Assembly (NCBI GenBank): GCA_016176605.1
Contig: JACOWW010000002.1
Location: 250,846 to 314,845 of the forward strand
Direction of reading: 5' to 3'
Length of the DNA: 64,000 nt
Origin: Candidatus Saccharimonadota bacterium
GTDB lineage: Bacteria; Patescibacteriota; Saccharimonadia; Saccharimonadales; UBA10212
Shown here: positions 51,773 through 58,130 of the stretch, in pieces
How positions within the stretch are numbered: position 1 is the stretch's first letter
Layout: each line of letters opens with the position of its first letter
Position numbers and translations under genes: made by a program
The notes under the pieces: generated by a model
The model's input: only the letters and a program-made list of their open reading frames with translations
What the model was told of the DNA's origin: nothing
The model's database searches: none

Positions 51773-52657
51773 TTATTCTTGTGTGGCAAGAAAGTCTCTA
51801 ACGATAACTTCAGCTTTAGGACCCAAAAACTTAATATCTCTTAATCGGCCTGTTTTTAGCATTTTTTCAAGGGTTTCCAGATTCATGCTAAGTTCCGCGG
51901 TTTGCTCTAGCATTATAGGCCGCCACCGCGACTCTGGATTATAATCTTCGTCTATACGGATAGTTTCTAGCACCTCGTCACCAATAGTTATTTTTCCCTG
52001 TTCTTCTAAAGGCACTTCTTCATCACCAACTTTGGTCTCAGACATTATCCTCGCCCATAGGTGCCCAAGTGCATAAACACTATACTCAGGATTTGTATGC
52101 ACAAAGCGCTGCATATCCCCAAAAACTGCGTATCTCGGCTCATCTACTGCTTCGCTGTTTTCTGAAATTATTTCAGGTACCTGCGAGTGTCCGATTAAGA
52201 ACGTTGCGCAGGCATAAAGACGCCTATCACCTGTACGCAAGTACAGTGTATCTACTTCCGAATCATTAGTAATACTATAAAAACCAATACCGTCGAGCTC
52301 ATCGTGATCCAGTCGGTGCCGTTCACCTACCCTGTCTTGTAGCTCTGGGATTTCCGACTCCAACTTAACAAAGACTTGGTTGAAGGCCTCGAGCGCTTCT
52401 TTTGCCCCCTCCCTACTATCGTTAGGATCAGGTGACATAAATTCTACTTTGCCCTCCACCGGGATCAGTCGGACAACTCCCAATAGTGCGTCAGCTGACG
52501 ATCTGCCGCGGTAATCTACTGTTTCTGCCCAGCGAGGGATGGGATAGCTGGTATCAACTATCGCCATTCTTCTACCATGGCCAGATTCCTCAAGCGCTCT
52601 CAGGGCTTTGCCAGGAAGACCCCGATCAACACGTCTCTCTTCTCTGAATGGGGGCAT
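51773..52657 (-). CDS. RbsD/FucU-like protein with extra C-terminal domain
   Basis: Residues ~12-165 resemble the RbsD/FucU sugar mutarotase fold: LEESGHGRRMAIVDTSYPIPRWAE carries the family His and Asp, and DTLYLRTGDRRLYACATFLIGHS matches the C-terminal strand where FucU has ITGERAKYGN. About 130 residues follow without a recognised domain. It might interconvert sugar anomers, but a binding-only role is equally possible. AAGGAG lies 6 nt before the ATG. Confidence 0.55.
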   Translation of the reverse strand: MPPFREERRVDRGLPGKALRALEESGHGRRMAIVDTSYPIPRWAETVDYRGRSSADALLGVVRLIPVEGKVEFMSPDPNDSREGAKEALEAFNQVFVKLESEIPELQDRVGERHRLDHDELDGIGFYSITNDSEVDTLYLRTGDRRLYACATFLIGHSQVPEIISENSEAVDEPRYAVFGDMQRFVHTNPEYSVYALGHLWARIMSETKVGDEEVPLEEQGKITIGDEVLETIRIDEDYNPESRWRPIMLEQTAELSMNLETLEKMLKTGRLRDIKFLGPKAEVIVRDFLATQE

Positions 52658-52703
52658 TTTACGCTCCTTTTAATTATATAAATAATATATTAAAGTAAGC
52701 TTT

Positions 52704-52782
52704 TTGCAAGCATAACCAGAATGTTTCTATTCCTACTAAATTTAACGATCGTTAAATTTAGTATTACTTAACTTGTTAAGTA
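52704..52782. repeat. Double palindrome repeat (R3), copy 2
   Basis: The 28-nt palindrome (ACTAAATTTAACGATCGTTAA...) is followed by TACTTAAC-TT-GTTAAGTA, then TATGCTTGCAA on the minus strand. This is the same order and spacing as copy 1. Differences in one arm are mirrored in the other. TTGCAA could be the -35 for the RbsD-like gene, with TATTAT 16 nt on. Confidence 0.8.
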
Positions 52783-52794
52783 CTCGCGATACTT

Positions 52795-53394
52795 TTATTC
52801 TTCTGAAGGCGGTAGCTTTAAGCCACCCAAAAATAGCTGCAATGCATCCATACCTTGAGGCGATAGTACTCTGCGGCCACCAACACGATAATCCGGGTTA
52901 ACTTTAAGAAAATCTCTTAGCTCATAGAGTGAGCCAGGTTCAAATCCCAGCACATCTGTATCTCTTACATATTTAAGAGATGCGAATTGTCTATAATATC
53001 CCACTAAAGGACAACCGCAAATTACTTTAGCCAATGGTTTAGATTTATCAAGCCGATGTACATGACCATGTATATAATGCGATGTTAAGCCTGACCATCC
53101 CCTAGCAACCTGCGACGTGCTTTTATCCGTTTCGTTTTTCTTAAAATATTTTCTGAAGCTAGATCCCGTGACTACTGTCACTTCCTCGTTTGATTCCGGT
53201 AAATATACCTGTTCTAGATATTCTGAGCGGTATAGCTCCGCAGTCTCTACAGAGGCAATTAACTCAGAGAGTGGGAGTACTTCTACGTGTTCGCCGACTT
53301 TCGCAAGATCAGCTAAAAATCTAGAAAGATATGCAAATCTTTCCGGATTTAGTTTCCCAGTTATTTGAAATTCAATAAGTCGATCACGTGGCAC
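52795..53394 (-). CDS. Unknown protein
   Basis: This 199-residue protein is unrecognised. It has a helical N-terminal half and a Tyr/His-rich middle (GLTSHYIHGHVHRLDKSKPLAKVICGCPLVGYYRQF). The GTG at 53394 is chosen over TTG 53409 because a consensus promoter ends 6 nt upstream and there is no Shine-Dalgarno, implying leaderless translation. Confidence 0.6.
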   Translation of the reverse strand: MPRDRLIEFQITGKLNPERFAYLSRFLADLAKVGEHVEVLPLSELIASVETAELYRSEYLEQVYLPESNEEVTVVTGSSFRKYFKKNETDKSTSQVARGWSGLTSHYIHGHVHRLDKSKPLAKVICGCPLVGYYRQFASLKYVRDTDVLGFEPGSLYELRDFLKVNPDYRVGGRRVLSPQGMDALQLFLGGLKLPPSEE

Positions 53395-53400
53395 ATCAAT

Positions 53401-53429
53401 ATTATACAATGCGCTATCTTATTGGTCAA
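53401..53429 (-). promoter_or_regulatory. Consensus promoter immediately before a GTG start
   Basis: TTGACC (53424-53429) and TATAAT (53401-53406) are 17 nt apart, and the -10 ends 6 nt before GTG 53394. Transcription would start at or next to the start codon. Confidence 0.75.
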
Positions 53430-53434
53430 TTTTA

Positions 53435-54415
53435 TTAGCGGGTGGTTTGGGTTTGCAGGCGCGTGTCGATGGCACCGTAGAGCTGTCTTAGCTCGCCGGC
53501 GATGTCGTTATACTGGGCAATTAAGCTATTGTACCTATCTACGTCGCGCTTATATCGCGCAATACCATTGTTGTAAGCCTGAACTTGGGCATTGTAGCCC
53601 GCTACGCCGCCGTTATAGGCCTCAAATTGGTCTGAGTCACGAAAACTATCAAGACGAGCTTGTTCGGCTTCGATGCCTGCCAGCTGAGTTTTAAGGTTGG
53701 CTTCTTCGGCCTCTATTTTCCGCTGGAGTTCGTTTATCTGTGTTTCGTATTGCTTGGCCCGCTCCGCACGGCTAGTGAACTCGCTTTCGTAACGCTGCGA
53801 AAAAGCCACCACAGCCGCCCGGTTATTGAAGTAGCGTTTATAATAATTTTCTAGTGGTGCCGGCAAGGATGCGATTTCCGTTCCAAAGATGGAGTGCATC
53901 TCGTTTAGCAGTTCGTTGGGCTCAGTTTTTTTATAGGAGTCTATCGTATTCTTGACACGCTCATCGCTCAAACCATTATCGTAAAAATCTTGGATCAAGC
54001 CGTCGACGTAGTCTTTGTCTTGGGAACCCAGCCGGTCATAAGCCGCATGCAACATTTCATGGGCGGCAGTGACTTCTTCTATGCCGCCCAAGCGCTCGTC
54101 TGTCACGTCAAAAATATAAATCCCGTTCTGGCCGGACTGATAGCAGCCAAGGACAATTGTCTGTTCGTTAGAAGAGCAGTTTTTACGAAAATTAGCCGTG
54201 TCCGCAATCATCTCTGGGCGGTTTACATAAAAGATGCGCCGGGCCTTGTCGTTCATCGAGTCAGCTTCGGCAAGGCTGGCGATAGCCGGTGGCGGTGTGT
54301 AGTCGCGCAGCCGCGTCCAGTCAAAGATGTTTTGCCACTGCCACAGCCCAACCACCGGAACGGCGATCAGACTAACCCCCAAAACCAACTTGACTACCCT
54401 CCTTCGGCTTATCAT
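53435..54415 (-). CDS. Membrane-anchored HEMLH putative metallopeptidase with coiled coil
   Basis: An N-terminal anchor (~8-26, VKLVLGVSLIAVPVVGLW) precedes an extracytoplasmic region with a zinc-peptidase-like HEMLH in TAAHEMLHAAYDRLG (~120). A downstream Glu that might be the third ligand is not obvious. The C-terminal ~120 residues form a coiled coil ending in Tyr/Asn-rich AYNNGIARYKRDVDRYNSL repeats. No known family was recognised. TATACT lies 9 nt before the ATG. Confidence 0.65.
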   Translation of the reverse strand: MISRRRVVKLVLGVSLIAVPVVGLWQWQNIFDWTRLRDYTPPPAIASLAEADSMNDKARRIFYVNRPEMIADTANFRKNCSSNEQTIVLGCYQSGQNGIYIFDVTDERLGGIEEVTAAHEMLHAAYDRLGSQDKDYVDGLIQDFYDNGLSDERVKNTIDSYKKTEPNELLNEMHSIFGTEIASLPAPLENYYKRYFNNRAAVVAFSQRYESEFTSRAERAKQYETQINELQRKIEAEEANLKTQLAGIEAEQARLDSFRDSDQFEAYNGGVAGYNAQVQAYNNGIARYKRDVDRYNSLIAQYNDIAGELRQLYGAIDTRLQTQTTR

Positions 54416-54510
54416 CTTAGGAATAGTATATCAGCCCAACCGGGGCTCTACCCCTCTCCTCCTCTGCTTATGCTTGCATTCTCTAGCTCATGTACACAAA
54501 ATCAATACTA

Positions 54511-54708
54511 ATGGAACCAATGAGAAACGACCCAAGACGATATGATGAGGCTCGTAAAAATCTCCAGCTTCACAGCGATGAGGGTCTGGCTAGGATTTGG
54601 AAACTTTCCTGTATTGCAGCAGCCAAAATTCGAGCATGGCAAGATGTAATCCAAGAAGAAAGGGCCAGACGTAGACATCTCGAGCAGCAGTCAGAATCAG
54701 AGCCATAG
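54511..54708 (+). CDS. Small unknown protein
   Basis: This 65-residue basic, helical ORF (NDPRRYDEARKNLQLHSDEGLARIWKL) has no Shine-Dalgarno. The ATG at 54511 is preferred to 54490 because the longer N-terminus is low in coding character. It lies alone on the plus strand. It could be spurious. Confidence 0.4.
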   Translation: MEPMRNDPRRYDEARKNLQLHSDEGLARIWKLSCIAAAKIRAWQDVIQEERARRRHLEQQSESEP

Positions 54709-54757
54709 TCTTAACATAAAAAATGTCTGTCCCAGACCCCATTCCCTTTCCCCGCTC

Positions 54758-55108
54758 CTAAACCTCTCTAGGGAGTCTGCTGATTGAAGCCGTTAGAGTG
54801 GTAGGCTTGGGTGAGGTAGGTAAATCTACTTTTACCAAACCAGCTTTATCATTTCTGTTAGTTATGTGGCAGGCTAGTCTGCCCAGTCCGAGGCCCTTTT
54901 CAATGAGTTTGTGAGCTTCGCGTGGCATTCCTTCTGGCAGTTGAGGCATATTGATTACCTGTAAAGCAGCCGAGGGAATTTCAACGACCACTACATTGCC
55001 TTCGGCGTCCACTATTTCTATTTCAGTTTTATCGGGATCTAAAACAGGCATAGCTTTACAGTTAATTCGGTCGGGGTAAGCCAACGGATCAAATTCAATG
55101 GGAGTCAC
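54758..55108 (-). CDS. Unknown small protein
   Basis: This 116-residue protein is unrecognised (TEIEIVDAEGNVVVVEIPSAALQVINMPQLPEG). It appears beta-rich, with one Cys near the middle of the sequence. The start is GTG without a Shine-Dalgarno, and TAAGAT lies 6 nt upstream. Confidence 0.5.
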   Translation of the reverse strand: MTPIEFDPLAYPDRINCKAMPVLDPDKTEIEIVDAEGNVVVVEIPSAALQVINMPQLPEGMPREAHKLIEKGLGLGRLACHITNRNDKAGLVKVDLPTSPKPTTLTASISRLPREV

Positions 55109-55240
55109 GTCAAAATCTTAGCACAAACCCGCGTTAAAAAATCACGGCCCCTATCCCCCTAGCCCTAATTGCTTGATGACTCGAAATAAGGATATTCTCC
55201 CTCTTCGTGCTCGGGCATTAGAGCTGGGCAGGCCTTTCCA

Positions 55241-55585
55241 TTATGCAACTTGAGGATATTCGAACTTGTGCTTAACTTTTGTTGTTTTGAAGCGCTGGCC
55301 GCCCTCAGTTTCGAGAACTACCTTATCTCCAAGCTCAATTTCCGAAGGTGTTACTCCTGCAAAATGTCTTAAAAGTCTCGTACGGCGCATTACAACTGTC
55401 ATCCTTAAGCCCCTTACCATTTGGGGCTCCACGCCAAAATATGGGAATTCTAATCTGGCAATTTCCGCATTGCCGCCAGGATCGATACCAGTAAGCTGCA
55501 CTTCGCCAAAACGGCCGCCCTGTACCGCCACACCGCCGGCTCTCACAGTGTCAGTAAATGAATGTAAAAGTTCTGTTCTAATCAT
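55241..55585 (-). CDS. Unknown small protein
   Basis: This 114-residue protein is unrecognised. It has a predicted beta-barrel-like pattern (VAVQGGRFGEVQLTGIDPGG, IELGDKVVLETEGGQRFKTTKV). ATG 55585 is chosen over 55600 because a promoter ends 6 nt upstream. Confidence 0.55.
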   Translation of the reverse strand: MIRTELLHSFTDTVRAGGVAVQGGRFGEVQLTGIDPGGNAEIARLEFPYFGVEPQMVRGLRMTVVMRRTRLLRHFAGVTPSEIELGDKVVLETEGGQRFKTTKVKHKFEYPQVA

Positions 55586-55591
55586 ACCTAA

Positions 55592-55620
55592 ATTAAACAA
55601 CGAACATCTTGTAAAGTCAA
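55592..55620 (-). promoter_or_regulatory. Promoter immediately before the 114-residue gene
   Basis: TTGACT (55615-55620) and TTTAAT (55592-55597) are 17 nt apart, and the -10 ends 6 nt before ATG. Confidence 0.6.
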
Positions 55621-55694
55621 TATTTTTTGTCGGGCTTCGGCCTTCGTCTGTGAGAAACGGATTACGGACGGACAGGCTATTCGCTCCGTTTACC

Positions 55695-55716
55695 CAGCAC
55701 CAACGTGATGGTGCTG
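55695..55716. terminator. Small hairpin in a divergent gap
   Basis: CAGCACCA-ACGTGA-TGGTGCTG has an 8-bp stem and a 6-nt loop. Its position between two divergent promoters makes a regulatory role as likely as termination. Confidence 0.4.
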
Positions 55717-55744
55717 CGGCCCCTCCCCGCGTATAATTCGTGCT

Positions 55745-55855
55745 ATGAGTAAACTACCCTGTTCCGAGTGCGGTGAAGAATTTGAAATGCACCCTGGCTC
55801 GAACGTCTGTCCCAATTGCGGTGAACGAACCTTCGTTCCCGCGCCTGAACAATAA
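55745..55855 (+). CDS. 36-residue zinc-ribbon protein
   Basis: The ORF is too short for the track. It starts MSKLPCSECGEEFE and has a second CPNCG, so CxxC-x15-CxxC makes a compact zinc ribbon. TATAAT lies 7 nt before the ATG and no Shine-Dalgarno is present. Its function is unknown; such mini-ribbons often bind nucleic acid or protein. Confidence 0.65.
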   Translation: MSKLPCSECGEEFEMHPGSNVCPNCGERTFVPAPEQ

Positions 55856-55864
55856 AATGTGTAT

Positions 55865-55999
55865 GTGAAAAACACATCAAAAAAAGCTTGTGCTCTTACA
55901 AGGCTGGGTGCTATTTTACAGATGGTACCTCTTTTGGAAGGTTCCATTGGACGGGAAGGAGTCATAATGACCCAATTTTTGTCCATTTTTGCCGGCTAG
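55865..55999 (+). CDS. Possible 44-residue ORF upstream of the HEPN gene
   Basis: A frame from GTG 55865 reads KNTSKKACALTRLGAILQMV and ends TQFLSIFAG. An internal ATG at 55966 has a strong GGGAAGGAG Shine-Dalgarno and would make only MTQFLSIFAG, so this could be a leader peptide. A hairpin follows the stop directly. Confidence 0.3.
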   Translation: MKNTSKKACALTRLGAILQMVPLLEGSIGREGVIMTQFLSIFAG

Positions 56000-56028
56000 A
56001 TAGGGCCCTTCGAGAGGAGGGCTCTATC
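55999..56028 (+). terminator. 11-bp hairpin after a short ORF
   Basis: GATAGGGCCCT pairs with AGGGCTCTATC (one G-U) around TCGAGAGG. TTTTT occurs 8 nt downstream. Short ORF, hairpin and gene together resemble an attenuator. Confidence 0.45.
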
Positions 56029-56080
56029 CAATTCGTTTTTAGAAATCTCCCTGTGTATTTTTGGTCTATAATTCCTAAAC

Positions 56081-56860
56081 ATGGATGACGAGATACTAAT
56101 AAATAATAGGGTGCGTACTGAATATGTTGCAAGGCAACTCCGAGAACAGTTAACAGAAAGATATAGGGAGTCACCCTTTGAAGAAGTCATCTTAAACAAC
56201 CTAGCAATGCTTTTTATACTAAGAAAATCTTTCTTTTCATATATGGAATTCCTAAAAAATATCCACACTAGACAACAAGAATATGATGAGAGAATTGACC
56301 AACCTGGTTCCCCCCAAAGTTTTATACATGGAACTGTAACAAGCTCTGCTTTACTCTACTGCTGTTTAATCACAGGCAAAAAAAGTGGCAGAGACTTCGG
56401 TTCCATAAATAAATTTGCAAAAAAGAACTGGTCGTCAGACGATATTTGGAGAGAGTCTCTTAAGCCAAGCGAGTCGCAAAAACGTTTTTCGGAACGCGCG
56501 TTTCATCTTCGGAATAAGTTAATAGCCCACATAGACCTGAATCTCGAACAAGTAATTAAAGAGGACGACATACTAAAATTAATATCCTTTTTTGATGATT
56601 ACATTGTCCCGACAGTACAAAAAATTTTTGAAGAGTTTCTAGGACACAACCAGGATGGTAGCTTAGATTTTGAGGATTTAAGTATTCAAACCTATCGACT
56701 CCTCTACCCATTTCATCCTGAGATTCCCAGACAGAAAATATCTTGGAGTCGAGAAAACAGAGGCGTTGAAAACCTAACCAGTTATCTTATATTTTTCAAA
56801 GTACTCTTTTACTACCCATTTCTTGGGCCCATTCATACTGACTTCAATGCCTGTTACTAG
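56081..56860 (+). CDS. HEPN/AbiU2-like protein
   Basis: This 259-residue, mostly helical protein has the HEPN-type R-x5-H motif in FHLRNKLIAHIDL (~155), within a layout like AbiU2 abortive-infection proteins, predicted RNases. TATAAT lies 8 nt before ATG. The region is AT-rich relative to its neighbours. The last ~29 residues are antisense to the end of the convergent gene and may be read-through of a lost stop. Confidence 0.6.
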   Translation: MDDEILINNRVRTEYVARQLREQLTERYRESPFEEVILNNLAMLFILRKSFFSYMEFLKNIHTRQQEYDERIDQPGSPQSFIHGTVTSSALLYCCLITGKKSGRDFGSINKFAKKNWSSDDIWRESLKPSESQKRFSERAFHLRNKLIAHIDLNLEQVIKEDDILKLISFFDDYIVPTVQKIFEEFLGHNQDGSLDFEDLSIQTYRLLYPFHPEIPRQKISWSRENRGVENLTSYLIFFKVLFYYPFLGPIHTDFNACY

Positions 56861-57265
56861 AAATGGGTCCTTGATAAGTTCGTTCCAACCCAGCTTTTTC
56901 ATTAACCATTTCGTGGGAGAAACTGGATATTGCGGCGAGTAAGATTCCTTGAAGTCTTCAAAAAGTTCTCGCACTATTCCTCCAACATGCTCTAGTGCGT
57001 AGCCTGACAATTTTGAATACTCAAGCACTACACTTGAGACAACTTTTCTGGCAGTTGTTTGATCCGGGCTATTGTTCACCGGGATAAGAACCTGAGCTAG
57101 CTGCCAAATCTCGACTATTTTCCTCTGATTCTCATCTAAAATATAGGAGGGATATTTTGCGTGTACTATTTTTTTGAAACCAGATAGACTTTCTTTGCGT
57201 GTTTGGTAGATTATAGAAGCGATTTCTTGCGACAGGTTAGCAACACTCATGCTTTTCTTAAACAT
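56774..57265 (-). CDS. Unknown protein convergent with the HEPN gene
   Basis: This 163-residue helical protein is unrecognised (SLSGFKKIVHAKYPSYILDENQRKIVEIWQLAQVL, then VVSSVVLEYSKLSGYALEHVGGIVREL). It overlaps the HEPN gene tail-to-tail by 87 nt. TATAAT lies 6 nt before the ATG. Confidence 0.6.
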   Translation of the reverse strand: MFKKSMSVANLSQEIASIIYQTRKESLSGFKKIVHAKYPSYILDENQRKIVEIWQLAQVLIPVNNSPDQTTARKVVSSVVLEYSKLSGYALEHVGGIVRELFEDFKESYSPQYPVSPTKWLMKKLGWNELIKDPFLVTGIEVSMNGPKKWVVKEYFEKYKITG

Positions 57266-57375
57266 AGATTAATTATAACTATGTTTTGAGTTCTGGAAAC
57301 AACTAGAGCCTGCAGAAAGTTTGGTCGAGGTGGGTGCTCGGTAGTCCGGGCATGCGGAGCGAACCTGAAACAGAT

Positions 57376-57696
57376 TTAGAAAGCCAAAGCCTTGAATAGC
57401 CGCACAGTGATATATCCAACTAAAACTGTAAACCCCATGAGAGGTATAAGTAGCAAAGCCATTGTCTTATTGAATTTGTCTTCGCTTACCCTTGACCTAT
57501 ATATAGGAATAGCTAGGTAAGCTGGCGATAGCAGTGCTCCTCCCACAAAAAATTCAAATAAGATGAAAAGAAGGAACTTTATATTCAGAAAAGGTAGATG
57601 CTCAAGATAATAAAAGACTAGAGAAGAGACGAATGCGATCTTAGCTGCTTTTTCAAATTCTCGCCTGCCGTGTGCAACTGCTACTTCCTTGTCCAT
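57376..57696 (-). CDS. Small membrane protein
   Basis: This 106-residue protein has three hydrophobic segments, near 20-36, 40-62 and 82-103, and a basic loop between (IYRSRVSEDKFNK). No family was recognised. TATAGT lies 7 nt before ATG. It belongs to the same AT-rich island as the HEPN gene. Confidence 0.55.
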   Translation of the reverse strand: MDKEVAVAHGRREFEKAAKIAFVSSLVFYYLEHLPFLNIKFLLFILFEFFVGGALLSPAYLAIPIYRSRVSEDKFNKTMALLLIPLMGFTVLVGYITVRLFKALAF

Positions 57697-58130
57697 AAAA
57701 GATACTATACCTCATTCAAGTGTGTTCGGGCGTCTGTCGAGACCCAGAAGTAAGCTAAAGCTACTACCGGGCAGGCCTGATTTGATGTTGTCAAAATATT
57801 TAACCCTCCTCGCTACCAATTCCGCTACCAACTTCGCCAAGGCTTCGCTGGTCAAGAAAGCTATGGAGGCCAAGAAAGCTTCGGCGGGCAGGCTAGTCAA
57901 GTATCTACTACGTGGCTGTCAAGCAAGCCCCGTCTTTTTGAAGATATGTAAGTTGAACCTGAGCAGACACGTCAAAGGTACAACTAGTAAGCTGAGGGCT
58001 CAGTCGAGCGACTCCACGAAAGTTAGTAAAGAGCGAGACCGACCGAAGGGAGTCGTCCGAAGCTGTTGTACTCTTTGACAAGTGGCTGCGTCAAGTGAGA
58101 CTTGCGTCTGAAAAAAGATGGGGCGAGCAT
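57697..58130. other. Non-coding stretch between the membrane protein and clpC
   Basis: No convincing gene is seen. The 129-residue plus-strand ORF has irregular composition. The DNA contains GGGCAGGCCTG and GCGGGCAGGC motifs, paired AAGAAAGCT repeats and a GACCGACCGAAGGGAGTC segment resembling the ribosomal Shine-Dalgarno leaders. It may be decayed repeat DNA or an unrecognised RNA. Confidence 0.4.

Noticed and set aside
55921-55960. T-box leader (GGTACC segment)
   Set aside because: The conserved TGGNACCGCG bulge and a synthetase or amino-acid gene downstream are missing.
55690-55986. 98-residue minus-strand ORF
   Set aside because: Antisense to the 36-residue zinc ribbon, whose CxxC pattern and promoter are more convincing.
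57300-57360. RNase P RNA or tmRNA
   Set aside because: GAGGAAAGTCC-type or tmRNA end signatures were not found there or in the 57.7-58.1 kb gap.
57689-58078. 129-residue plus-strand ORF
   Set aside because: Irregular composition, no Shine-Dalgarno or promoter at the right distance, built from repeat-like DNA, and it overlaps the start of the membrane protein gene.
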